The notes under the pieces were generated by a model. That model worked only from the letters and a program-made list of their open reading frames with translations. It did no database searches and was not told the DNA's origin. Shown here piece after piece: positions 41,098-50,455 of a stretch of DNA of 64,000 bases. Positions within the stretch are counted from its first letter, which is position 1, and each line of letters opens with the position of its first letter. The stretch lies in assembly GCA_963755195.1 (NCBI GenBank), contig CAVWIZ010000002.1, positions 1,550,001 to 1,614,000 of the forward strand, given 5' to 3'. The translations under genes and the position numbers were made by a program. The DNA comes from CAVQJU01 sp963755195. Its GTDB lineage: Bacteria > Acidobacteriota > Vicinamibacteria > Vicinamibacterales > CAVVIG01.

Positions 41098-42361
41098 TGC
41101 AGGACCCGCGTCTCGAGAAACGAGCGGACGCCGGCGCGCGCGCCGTCCGGATCCCACCCACGCGCATCGACGACGTCAGCTGTCGATCGGCAGAACCGGG
41201 ATACCCGCGTCCTCGAGCGCACGCTCGATGAAGAGGCGCCCGGTGCCCGCCGGCTTCATGCTGCGCGGGCGCAGGACAAGGGCGCCGTCAACCCGGTGCT
41301 CGAGAGCCTGGTGCGACAATCCACTCGGCCGCCCACGGCGGGTTGTGCAGGTACTCGTTGAAGCTTGCCGTCCGGCTGGCCAGTGCGGCCATCGGGTCGT
41401 CGAGACCGTAGCGGATGTAGCCGTCCGGGCCGAAGGCGAGGTACATCGACCAGACGAACACGGCGCGGTGCGATGACTCGAACGCGGTATAGAAGCCGGT
41501 GTCGTGCCACAGGCCCGCACCGATCCACATCAACCGGGCTCGTTCGCCCGGACACGCCGCGACGCCTGCCTCCACGCGCTGCTGCACCTCGTCGTGGAAG
41601 GCACGCGCGTGGGCCAGTGCCCACTCGCTGCCCCTCACCCACTGCGTGGCCATCACGTTGGCGATCTGCTCCGTCATCCGCACCGGGCACTCCGGCGCGG
41701 TGGCAATCAGGCGGCGCACGGCGTCGAAGATTTCCTCCTGCTGATTGACCTTCTCGAGCCGATCGCGCAGGGCATCGCGATCGAGACGGCGTCCGCTGAT
41801 CGCCTCGAGACGTTCGACCAGGTTCTCGAGCGTCGAGACCACGAACGCAAGCCGATGTGGTTCGACAAGTTCGCGCCATCGGTACCGGCCGAGTTCCCAC
41901 CAGCGCGGCGGCAGGTCGCCAGCGCCCGGATGATCGATCTCGAACAGTTCGGCGCCGAAGGTGTCGGCCCACAACCGGAAGACGCGATGAATGCAGTCAC
42001 ACGTGAGCCGGGCGCAGAGCAGGCGCGGCGTCGGCAGGCCGCCCCAGGGGGGATCACCTGCGCTTCGATAACGCGTCGAGGCGTAGCCGAGACTGCAATA
42101 GCGGCACAGATCGCCGTGGAGGCCGTCGGCGTCCATGGCGTCGAGAAACTGGGACGCCTGGCGCTTGGCGGCAACGATCGACGCCCACCACTGGTTGCTG
42201 ACCGCCGGGACGTCCACGAGGTCGAACAGCTCGAACGGCACGTCCGCCTGGAGCAGCGCGTAGGGCTGGCGCTCGTCGAACACGCGGCGGCGCAGCTCGG
42301 CAAACCACTGCTTCTGAAACGCCGATGCAGCCCTCGTCGCGTCGAGCTGCTTGTCAGCCAC
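41094..42361 (-). CDS. 2-hydroxyacyl-CoA dehydratase family subunit (HgdB/BcrC-like, frameshifted)
   Basis: This is one subunit of a 2-hydroxyacyl-CoA dehydratase/benzoyl-CoA reductase type enzyme (PF06050 fold), about 422 residues. Such enzymes remove water from (R)-2-hydroxyacyl-CoA by ketyl radical chemistry using [4Fe-4S] clusters. Cysteines fit cluster binding: LHGDLCRYCSLGY (Cys86, Cys89) and LLCARLTCDCIHR (Cys116, Cys121, Cys123). The middle has GRYRWRELVEPHR and IANVMATQWVRGSEW; the C-terminal half has HDTGFYTAFESS and DGALVLRPRSMKPAG. Frame changes near 41320 and 41178 join the tail VVDARGWDPDGARAGVRSFL to the TGA at 41094. The GTG start lies inside the end of the partner gene (8-nt overlap). 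Confidence 0.75.
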
Positions 42362-43420
42362 GCCTGGCTTCCTGCAGCTGCGAAGCAGCGGACACCATCG
42401 CGCCGAGCTGCACGTGATCCGCCGGGGTTGGCGCCTGATACTGGTCGCCGCGAAGACAGACGTGTGGAATGCGACGGGCCTTCAGCACGTCGCGCAGCGC
42501 AGGATAGTCCCACCCGAACACCGCGTCGTCGGGGGGCAGCGACACGACGACCGCATCGACGTCGTCGAGCATGCTCTCCGTCCAGCGCGCAGCGAGTCAA
42601 CGGGTGTGCGCGCACCGATCGAGTCGGCTCGATACTTGTCCGCGAGCGCAGCACACGGGTCGTCGTCGAGCCGCACGTCGTCTCCCGCTGCGCTGCTTCC
42701 CCATGGGCCGACCTCGGCAACGACGATGGCGCCGTGCGATTCGATGGCCTCGTGCAGTGTCTGGCCATCCACAGGTGCTCCAGTGAGCAGCACACGTGGG
42801 CCGGCAAGCGATGGGCGCGCTGCGATCCTGTCCGCCGCTTCGCTGGCCATCTCCACATAGCGATCCGGTTCCATCTCCCAGAATGCTGCGAGCAATCCGA
42901 AGGCGTCGGTTCCAGTCACGCGTGGAACGATGCGGCGGAGCGCGACCAGCCGTCTGGCCGCTGCACGGGCGGCATTCGCTCGTGTGATCTCCCGGCGGAG
43001 ATCGTCGACAGAGGGCATCCGGCCCGAACAGGAGGCCAGAGTGTCGAGCAGTGCGCGCGTGCGCGCCACGTCGTGATTCCGCACCTCCCCACCGCGCGAC
43101 TGCAGCAGGTCGAACAGGACAACGGGCGCGAGCCCTGTCGCCACTCCCTTGCGGACAAACTCACGCAGGTAGAGGAAGCACTTGTAGTCGGCGTCCGAGG
43201 TACGGGGGATGATGATGCGCGCCGCATGAGACAGACGTCCTGTGAGCACGTCCTCGACAAGATGGCGAAGCCGGTTCGGAAAGATGCCCGGCTCGAGATG
43301 CGCGTCGGCCGCAGGTGTCGGGCCTGAGGCTCCTCGTGCCATCACCGCGCGGAAACCAGCCGCGCGGACGATCTCGACTGGAACCGCCGGCCACGACGCC
43401 ACGACGTAGGGCTCCTGCAT
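42354..43420 (-). CDS. 2-hydroxyacyl-CoA dehydratase family partner subunit (frameshifted)
   Basis: This partner subunit has about 355 residues. It starts MQEPYVVASWPAVPVEIV and has EPGIFPNRLRHLVEDVL, IIPRTSDADYKCFLYLREF with Cys81, LAPVVLFDLLQSRGGEVRNH, VDDLRREITRANAARAAARR, and the Rossmann-like RVLLTGAPVDGQTLHEAIES. One frame change near 42580 leads to VDAVVVSLPPDDAVFGWDYP. The SxxCD motif usual in these subunits is TSDADYKC here, so the cluster Cys pattern is reduced compared with the partner. It starts 9 nt after the CoA-transferase stop. Assignment to the family is good; the exact substrate (phenyllactyl-, hydroxyisocaproyl- or another CoA) is not determined. Confidence 0.72.
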
Positions 43421-43429
43421 GCGCGTCTC

Positions 43430-44683
43430 TCAGATAATGCCGGCGACCTGCAGCTGCTCAACGCCGGCAGCGCCGTATCCGAGCCAATCGCCGTAGACGA
43501 GCGCGTTGTCCTGGCCGACCGACGGCGCTGGACGCACGCATCCTGCGCTGGCGTCTGAGAAGGTGATCGGGATGCCCATGCCGACGACGTCGGCCACGCG
43601 CCCGAACTGCGGGTGCTCCAGCGGCACCGTTTCACCCCGCGCCAGCACGCGCGGGTCGCGGACCGCCTCGCGAGGAGAACGCACTTCTGCCGCCGGCACG
43701 TTGTGGCGTGCAAGCAGCGGCAGGAGTTCGGCGGTTGAAAGACTGCGTGTGAACGTTTCGATGTGTGCAGTCATCTCGTCCACGTGTGCCACACGGGCAT
43801 CGCGTGTCGCGAAACGCGGGTCGTGTTCGAACTCGGGGTGCCCGATGGCGGCGAAGACACCGCGGGCGAACGGCTCGGTCGGCGCGCAGATCGCCACGTG
43901 ACCGTCGGCCGACTCGTAGACGCCAAACGGCGTCAGGCGCGGGACGATACGGCCGGTGCGCTGCGGCAGTCCGCAGGCCTCGAGCAGGTCGAAAGGCTCG
44001 GCCGCGACGAGTGACGTCAGGACGCCGAGCATCGAGACGTCAACGTGCTGTCCGGTACCGCTGGCCTCTCGTTGGCGGAGCGCCGCGAGAATGCCGACCA
44101 CGCCGAAGACCGGCGCGACCAGGTCCGCCACCGGCACGCCGACGCGAACCGGCGGCTCACCGGGCGTGCCCGACGTCATCATCAGCCCGCTCAATGCCTG
44201 AATGATGTTGTCCATGGCCTTGCCGGTGCCTGGGGCGTGCCCGGCACCGAAGCCCGAAATCGAGCAGTAGATCACACGCGGGTTGATCGACCGCGCGAAC
44301 GGATACCCGACGCCGAGCCGCTCCAGTGTTCCGGCGCTGAAGTTTTCGACGACGATGTCGGCCTCGCGCAGCAGGCGGGCAAACACGTCACGGGCGCCCG
44401 GCCGTTTCAAGTTGAGCGTGACGCCGTACTTACCGCGAAGCCGGTTCAGCGCCGACACGGAAATATCGTCAGGGCTCCTGCGACCGAGCGATACGCCGTC
44501 GCACCCGAGGTATGGCGGGTTCTGGCGGCACGGATCGGGCGACTCCGGGTTCTCGATCTTGATGACGCGCGCGCCGAGGCCAGCCAGGAGGAAGGTGGCA
44601 AACGGCCCCGCGAGGGCCAGCGTGAGATCGAGGACCGTGAGGCCCGCCAGCGGGCCGCTCGGTGGCGTGTTGCCGCTCGACAT
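43430..44683 (-). CDS. CaiB/BaiF family (class III) CoA-transferase
   Basis: This intact 417-residue cytosolic enzyme moves CoA between acids. Family features are the N-terminal LAGLTVLDLTLALAGPFATF, GARVIKIENPE, LREADIVVENFSAGTLERLG, YCSISGFGAGH, the catalytic Asp158 in GKAMDNIIQALSGLM, VGVPVADLVAPVFG, and the C-terminal NVPAAEVRSPREAVRDP. The usual family length is 390-440. In phenyllactate and hydroxyisocaproate fermentation (FldA, HadA) such a transferase activates the acid for the dehydratase, and here it directly precedes the dehydratase genes with 9 nt between. It probably performs the same first step. A LysR gene lies 37 nt upstream in the same direction. Confidence 0.9.
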   Translation of the reverse strand: MSSGNTPPSGPLAGLTVLDLTLALAGPFATFLLAGLGARVIKIENPESPDPCRQNPPYLGCDGVSLGRRSPDDISVSALNRLRGKYGVTLNLKRPGARDVFARLLREADIVVENFSAGTLERLGVGYPFARSINPRVIYCSISGFGAGHAPGTGKAMDNIIQALSGLMMTSGTPGEPPVRVGVPVADLVAPVFGVVGILAALRQREASGTGQHVDVSMLGVLTSLVAAEPFDLLEACGLPQRTGRIVPRLTPFGVYESADGHVAICAPTEPFARGVFAAIGHPEFEHDPRFATRDARVAHVDEMTAHIETFTRSLSTAELLPLLARHNVPAAEVRSPREAVRDPRVLARGETVPLEHPQFGRVADVVGMGIPITFSDASAGCVRPAPSVGQDNALVYGDWLGYGAAGVEQLQVAGII

Positions 44684-44720
44684 CGTGTGGCCGGAGTCTA
44701 CAGGTCGGCTCCGGATGGCG

Positions 44721-45650
44721 CTAAGACTTTCCGGGCGGTCCGGTGAGACGTGCGACGTCTTTCCCGATCGACATCGACTGCCGGACGAGATCGACGAAGA
44801 CGCGGACGAGCGGTGAGGCGTTGCCCGCTTTCCAGGCGACGACGATCGACACGGTCGGCACGGGGTCGTAGGCCAGGGGCTTGAGGATCACCCCGGGAGG
44901 CAGCAGAGCACCAACCGAGTCGGGCAGCAGCGCGAATCCAAGGCCCTCCTGGACGAGCTGCAGATGGCCGAGGACGTTATCGGCGCTCGACACGGCCTGC
45001 ATCCGGATCCGCGCCTGCCGGTAGAACGCGGCGATCGCGTCGTGCAGCGCGGGGGCTAGCGCCCGATCCATCGTGATGCACGGCAGATCGTGCAGGAGGT
45101 GCACCGGGATCCGTTTTCGCCTGGCCAATGCGTGGTGCGCGGGCAGCACGACGACGATCTGCTCGCGCAGGAGATCGAGGACCTCGAGTCCCTCGACGTC
45201 CAGCGGCTCGCGCATGAACGCCACGTCAAGGGCCCCCGTCCGCAGCCCGGTGACGGGCTCGACGGCGTACCTGCTGTGCAGGATGAGGCGGAGGTGAGGC
45301 AGGTGCGTCGTGACGAGGGGGCGCAGCGGCGGAAGGATTCGGACGTCGGCTGCCGGAAAGGTTCCGACCGAGAGATCGCCGGCGCGCCCGCCGGCCGCCT
45401 GCTTGGCGAGCCGCCCCGCATGATCGATGCGACCGAGGATGTCTTTCGTCTCGCGCAGGAAGACACGGCCGGCGTCCGTCAGCGCCACGTGATGACGGCT
45501 CCGGTCGAGGAGCGCGACGCCAACATCCGACTCGAGCTGCCGGATCTGCTGGCTGAGCGACGGTTGCGAGGTGTTCAGCTTGGCCGCCGCGCGCGTGAAG
45601 TTCAGCTCGTCGGCGACGGCGACGAAGTACCTGAGATGCCGGAGTTCCAC
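44721..45650 (-). CDS. LysR-family regulator, CatM/BenM-like
   Basis: This intact 309-residue LysR-type activator has the winged helix MELRHLRYFVAVADELNFTR, TSQPSLSQQIRQLE and GVALLDRSRHHVALT. The effector domain has LSVGTFPAADVRILPPL, LRTGALDVAFMRE and EGLGFALLPDSV. This branch controls aromatic-acid and CoA-dependent catabolic operons. It is the first gene of the 45650-33391 run, 37 nt before the CoA-transferase. It may thus be autoregulated with the operon, unlike the usual divergent LysR arrangement. Confidence 0.9.
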   Translation of the reverse strand: MELRHLRYFVAVADELNFTRAAAKLNTSQPSLSQQIRQLESDVGVALLDRSRHHVALTDAGRVFLRETKDILGRIDHAGRLAKQAAGGRAGDLSVGTFPAADVRILPPLRPLVTTHLPHLRLILHSRYAVEPVTGLRTGALDVAFMREPLDVEGLEVLDLLREQIVVVLPAHHALARRKRIPVHLLHDLPCITMDRALAPALHDAIAAFYRQARIRMQAVSSADNVLGHLQLVQEGLGFALLPDSVGALLPPGVILKPLAYDPVPTVSIVVAWKAGNASPLVRVFVDLVRQSMSIGKDVARLTGPPGKS

Positions 45651-45731
45651 CCCGGAAGGCTAGACGCAGACGCGAGGGTTGGCAACCGGAAATGCCGGCG
45701 GTGAGTCGCTACACGTCTTATCCGGCCTCTC

Positions 45732-46524
45732 TCACTCCCGCCCCCGCGCTTGCGCCGGCACCTGGGGCGCCGGAATCTCACACGGGCGGGGATTCCATCT
45801 GGCCGGATCGGTTTCCTTCTTGAACTGCGAGCTGATGACGAATTCCTGCGTCAGGAACGCCGGATCGGTGACGACTGTCGTGACGATCAGCCACGTGCCG
45901 TCGTCGCCCAGCGTGAAGCTGTCGAAGAATTCCTTCACGACGGCGCGATCGCTGTACGGCACGCCGTTCGGGCGGAGGTAACCGGCCTGCAGATTCGTCG
46001 TGACCACCTCGAGCGACCCGCCCGGCGTGGGCGCACCCTGAGCGAAGATGCCGCGGTTCTGCGGCTGGCGGAACCATCGAGCCTCGGAGTCGCCCTGCAG
46101 CGACCGCGCGCCGGCCGGCGACGAGGCGCCGAAACGGAAGCGGCGGAGTTGTGTCCCCGCGTCGAACTCCAGAAGCAGCGTGTTCGCGTTCTCCCACCGG
46201 ATGCGCACGCGGCCGGGCTGTCGAATCAACCCAGGAGGCCCGAAGGCCTTGCACAACGCGCCGCGCGCACGGTCGGCGTTCAGATCCCAGGCGCCGGCGG
46301 CTTTGCGGCCTTCGGCGTTGAGCGGCACGCTGGAGGTGTCGCCTTTCGGCGGCGTCACCATCCGCCAGCGCCAATCTTCGGTGATGACCGACACCCACTG
46401 CCCCGTGATGTCGATCAACGCCGAGTCGCGCGCACTCCGGGCGACAGCGCGGCGGTCCCTGCGCCAAGACGACGGCGCCGGCGGCGACAGCGAAAGCGGT
46501 GAGCCACGCGAAGCCGCGGTTCAT
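45732..46524 (-). CDS. Secreted DLSGxW-family protein (type A), function unknown (frameshifted)
   Basis: This exported protein has about 264 residues. The ATG at 46524 overlaps the upstream stop (ATGA) and starts a signal peptide (MNRGFAWLTAFAVAAGAVVLAQ). A frame change near 46450 leads to ARDSALIDITGQWVSVITED. Then follow MVTPPKGDTSSVPLNAEGRK, LEVVTTNLQAGYLRPNGVP, VTDPAFLTQEF and NPRPCEIP. It is the paralogue of the 19224-20012 protein, with the same order of motifs and the conserved Cys near the C-terminus. It closes the 54355-45732 run. Confidence 0.76.
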
Positions 46525-47459
46525 CGCGCCCTCCTCGTCAGGTCGCGATAGATCGCCTCCACGAACCGCTCGCCGTTCCAGCCGTCGGTCTGGGCGTCGA
46601 AAAGGCCGTCGTAGTCGAGCGTCGGCTTCGCGCGCTTCACCTCATCGAGCGAACGGCCTTTCTGGATGAGATCCCGCACGCGGTCGCGGACGATCGTCGC
46701 CGTGTCGCGGTAGTTCGCGACGTCGGTCTGATCGCTCAGCCGGCCGCGGCCGGGCACGATCACCGTGCCGCCCTCCTGGCTTTCTCCGGCGACGGCAATC
46801 TCGATCACGCGGTTGAGCGCGTCCAGCACGCCGGCGATGCTGCCGCCGCGATCCGGATCGAACCGCGGGTACGCCGTCGCGTCGAAAATCGCGCCGGTGG
46901 CGATCACGTCCGAGCGGCGGAAGAACACCATCGTGTCGCCGTCGGTGTGCCCGGCCGGCACGTGGATGAAGCGCACGGCCTCGCCATTCGAGAAGAGCGT
47001 CCACTGGGCCGTGAAATAGGTATCGGTCGGCCAGGTATCGGATGGCGCCTTCGTCGCATTCATCCGGTTCAGGACGTTCAGGTGGGCGATGATCGAGGCC
47101 CGCGTATCGGACCCACGGGGATCGATCGAGTCGATCACGCGGACGTACCGTCCGGCCTTGGACAGCGCGCCCGCGCCGCCCGCCGCCTGGTCGTCGCCGC
47201 TCGTCAGCACGATGTGCCGAATCGGCTGGGGCGTCAGCGAGCGGATGCCGTCGAGCACTGCCCCGCTCAACGCCGCCGGTTGCGTGTCCACCACGAGCGG
47301 ACCTTCGGGTCCGATCTGCACGGTGGTGTTGCCGCCAGGCCCGACAATCACGGACACGTTGCCCTGAACGGGAAGAATCTCGAGACGCTGCTGCGCCGAA
47401 GCCGCGGCGATGGCCGCCAACACGAAGAGCACGAGGGCGACGCGGCGCGCCGTGATCAT
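46521..47459 (-). CDS. Secreted MBL-fold protein lacking the metal motif
   Basis: This intact protein has about 312 residues. The ATG at 47459 overlaps the upstream stop (ATGA) and gives a signal peptide (MITARRVALVLFVLAAIAAASA). It aligns along its whole length with the C-terminal half of the 17372-19207 fusion: TDGDTMVFFRRSDVIATGAI, GGSIAGVLDALNRVIEIAV, EGGTVIVPG, LDEVKRAKPTLDYD, FVEAIYRDL. In place of HxHxDH it has LTSGDDQAAGG. The second-site GHTDGD is kept, but the last His site reads PGRGRL. Binuclear zinc hydrolysis is therefore unlikely, and a binding or structural role is more probable. Confidence 0.82.
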   Translation of the reverse strand: MITARRVALVLFVLAAIAAASAQQRLEILPVQGNVSVIVGPGGNTTVQIGPEGPLVVDTQPAALSGAVLDGIRSLTPQPIRHIVLTSGDDQAAGGAGALSKAGRYVRVIDSIDPRGSDTRASIIAHLNVLNRMNATKAPSDTWPTDTYFTAQWTLFSNGEAVRFIHVPAGHTDGDTMVFFRRSDVIATGAIFDATAYPRFDPDRGGSIAGVLDALNRVIEIAVAGESQEGGTVIVPGRGRLSDQTDVANYRDTATIVRDRVRDLIQKGRSLDEVKRAKPTLDYDGLFDAQTDGWNGERFVEAIYRDLTRRAR

Positions 47460-48310
47460 CGGGCCTCCGCCGGACGCACGCGCGCCATGTAGTCCGGGTA
47501 CATCGTCGCAGCGCCGCCACGCGTCGCGTCGAAGGGAATGCCGTGCTTGGCGGCGAATTCTTTCAGATAGGCGTTGGTCCCGGGCAGATGATGCGGCACG
47601 GCTCCACGAGGCCGTTCGATCTCGGTGGTGGGAATGCACGAGAAGGGACTCAGCTGGAATCCCGGATCGGCGACCCAGTTCGACGTCCGCACGAACGCGT
47701 CGGTGAGGTACACCGGATCCTTCACGACGGTCACCAGCGTCAGGTAGTCGCCGTGGCGGATGACGTACTCGACGAGCGTGGCCTTGTCGCTGCGCGGCAC
47801 GCCGTTGCGACGGATCCAGCCCTCCTTCAAGTGCGTGGTCGTCACCTTGAGCATGTCGCCTTCCCACTCGCCGGTCGAGAAACCCTGCCAGCCGTGTTGC
47901 GCGTGAGGCGACGGACGCGCCCGGCGGTCCATGTAGATCGTGCGGCGCGGCAGCATCCACATCAGCGTGGTGTGCCACGACGTCACGTCCTGCGAGACCG
48001 GGTCGAGCGTGCTCGAAATCCGCATGCTGGCCGGACCACGAGGCGCGTAGTCTGCCGGGTGTGGTTCACACTGCCGCTCGGGCATCGTCCACTTGCCCGC
48101 GTCCCACGAATCGGCGCGCTGGCGCGCCGCGTCGTTGATGGGGAGCCCCAGGTAGTCGCCGATATCAGGACCGGCGCCGCGCTCCGGAAGATCCTCATGA
48201 AATCGCTGGCCCCACGAACCGGAAAGATCCATCTGCGCCGACAGCGCGATCGTCGCCCACACGATCGCGGCACTGACAGCCGCCACTCCAGGCCTCGTCC
48301 GCGACATCAT
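47456..48310 (-). CDS. Secreted DLSGxW-family protein (type N), function unknown
   Basis: This intact 284-residue protein has a signal peptide (MMSRTRPGVAAVSAAIVWAT). The mature start is MDLSGSW, followed by PERGAGPDIGDYLGLPINDA, RRTIYMDRR, WQGFSTGEWEGDMLKVTTTH, LKEGWIRRNGVPRSD, VKDPVYLTDAFVRTSNW and a C-terminal MYPDYMARVRP. It aligns with the N-terminal half of the fused 17372-19207 protein. Its ATG follows the TAG of the upstream gene directly (TAGATG), and its stop overlaps the MBL-like gene. No catalytic motif was recognised. Confidence 0.8.
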   Translation of the reverse strand: MMSRTRPGVAAVSAAIVWATIALSAQMDLSGSWGQRFHEDLPERGAGPDIGDYLGLPINDAARQRADSWDAGKWTMPERQCEPHPADYAPRGPASMRISSTLDPVSQDVTSWHTTLMWMLPRRTIYMDRRARPSPHAQHGWQGFSTGEWEGDMLKVTTTHLKEGWIRRNGVPRSDKATLVEYVIRHGDYLTLVTVVKDPVYLTDAFVRTSNWVADPGFQLSPFSCIPTTEIERPRGAVPHHLPGTNAYLKEFAAKHGIPFDATRGGAATMYPDYMARVRPAEAR

Positions 48311-50447
48311 CTACTTTGCCAGCGGATCCGGCCGCATCTGGAACTTGACGACAGCGCTGCGGGTGCCCAGGCCGCCTTCCACGTGCCAGACCGCGTTGGG
48401 TCCATAGTCCGCATAGAGCGCCCGTCCCTTCCACCCGCCATTCGGATCGTCGATGCGGCCGTCCATGCCGCGCGAGAAGAACCCGAGCGGGTACGGAACG
48501 CGCAGCACGACCCAGGTGCCGTCTGGCTGCAGGGCGAGCAGCGAATCAGAGCTCGTCCCGTTCGCCAGCGGGAGATTCGCGCCAAGGCCGAGCGTGTTGA
48601 AGCGGTCGACGAAGTTGTAGTACTGGAAGTCGGCGGCGACATCACCGCGCACGCCTTTGAAACGCGGCCCCGGCACTGGATGAAGCGTCCAGCCCTCGCG
48701 GCAGTGCTGGCCGTCCATCGCGGCCGGACCTGAAAGGATCTTGCACTTGCGCCGGTCGAAGCTCGCGAGGTGGCCGCTGCCGGCGAGCGCCGTCCAGATC
48801 ACGCCGTTCGAATCGACGTCGATACCGCGCGGCGTATAGCCGACCACGCCGTTGGCCGGATCGAATGGCGGTTCGTAGGCTTCGCTCACGCACGTCTTCG
48901 GCTCGATGCGGACGATCTTGCCCGGCACCGGACCCGGCACGGCGCCCCAGACGCTGCCGTCGGGATGCGGGATCACGCTGTAGAACAAGCCGACCCTAAT
49001 CGCGTTGATCGACGGCCTTGTCAATCTTTCCGTCGCCGTTGACGTCGAACCACGGCTTGCACCAGCCTTGCGCTGCACCGGCGTCGCCGGTCGCCTCGAG
49101 CTGGCGTGTGTTCACCCAGCCGATCGCTCCGCTGAACGGCCCGTTGCCGTAGATCGTCTCGTCGGCGTCCGACGCAAACTGCACGTGATGGACGTCGAAG
49201 CAGATGTCGACCTGCTTGAACTGCTGCGTCTTCGGGTCGTAGTACTGAATCTGCCTGAAGCTCGAGGGCATCGGCGCAAGCGCCGCGGACGGATGGTCCT
49301 TGCAGAATGACGGCTGGTTCTCCGGCACGCGGAACCGCGCCGACATCCAGACGCGCCCCTTGCCGTCCATCGCCGCGTGGTTCGAGATAGCCGGGTCGAA
49401 CCAGTACAGCTTCGTGCCCCAGTACGGCGACGGCACCGGCATCGACTGCGGTTTCCCCGGCGGCGTCTTCGGATCGAGCACCGGAATCCTTGTCTCTTTC
49501 GCCGTGTGCTCCAGCGTGTCGAGCGTGAGGAACCCGTCGTTGCCCCAGTCAACGCCGTAGACAGGGCCATAGGCGTTCGCCGTCGGGTTCCGCTTGTCGG
49601 TGGTCAGCTCGTCGTGCGCGAACGTCGCCGGGCCGCCCCAATCCCACATCGTGAGGACGAGATTTCGCTCGAGACCTTTCGGACGCGGCGGCGCGGGCGG
49701 AACGTCCCCCGCGGCGATGCGATCCGTCCAGTTGGCGAACATCTCGAGGCCGCGCGTCCGCCCGAGCACGGTGACCGCCGAGCTCATGCCGGCGCCGTCC
49801 TGGCCGACCTGCACGCGTCGATCCCAGGCCGCCACGCTCGACGGAAACGTCCCGAGCGCCGCCGGAAACTCACGCGTCGCCTGGTTACCCAGCTGGTGGC
49901 AGACGTTGCAGTTCGCTTTGATCTGGTTGATCCAGTGATGTTGCGTGGCCATCTCCGGGCTGATGCCGTTGCCTGACGGACCCGTGCCCGGGAAATCCTT
50001 CTCCGGCGGGATATCGATCAGCGAGTACCAGTAGCTCGCCGGGTAGATCTTCGCGGCCGCGCGAGCGTCGGCCGCCACGACCGCTGTGAGCGCGAGACGC
50101 CGGCCCGGTGTCGCGCGGACGGGCGTGGAATCGACCAGGCCATAGCCGCGCACCCAGACCCCGTACGTCGCGCGTCGTCCCGGCAGATCGGGCAGCAGAT
50201 ACCGGCCCTGATCGTCGGTGACCACGATCTTCCGGACCTTGGTCGGCGTGTCGGTGGTCTCCGCAATCACCCAGACGCCGGCCTCCGGGCCCCGACTGCT
50301 CCTGACCACTCCGGCGATGTCGTCCGCGTCGATCGGAGTCTGGCTCATGTCGCTGTCGCGCGTTGACGTCTGCGCGCCAAGCCAGAGCGACGCGCTGCCG
50401 GCCAGAACAAGCGCGAGTAACGTGATCGAAAGGGGTCGACGCTCCAT
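48311..50447 (-). CDS. Secreted CxxCH protein with regulatory-like and beta-propeller domains (frameshifted)
   Basis: This exported protein has about 712 residues. The ATG at 50447 begins a signal peptide (MERRPLSITLLALVLAGSAS). A carboxypeptidase-regulatory-like beta-sandwich follows (IAGVVRSSRGPEAGVWVIAE ... DDQGRYLLPDLPGR). Then a single heme-type motif NCNVCHQLGNQATREFP sits in a helical stretch. The rest is a beta-propeller resembling virginiamycin-B-lyase/streptogramin-lyase-like sheets (WDWGGPATFAHDE, YWGTKLYWFDPAISNHAAMD, GVVGYTPRGIDVDSNGVIWT). The frame changes once near 49005. A Ca-loop-like DVNGDGKID lies just before the break. It is 8 nt downstream of the ceramidase-like gene. It could be an electron-transfer-linked binding or lyase protein, which is inference. 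Confidence 0.76.
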
Positions 50448-50455
50448 GGTTTGCC

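Noticed and set aside
41504..43327. Plus-strand open frame of 607 codons over the dehydratase genes
   Set aside because: It is long but Arg/Ala-rich without domains, and lies opposite two well-supported genes.
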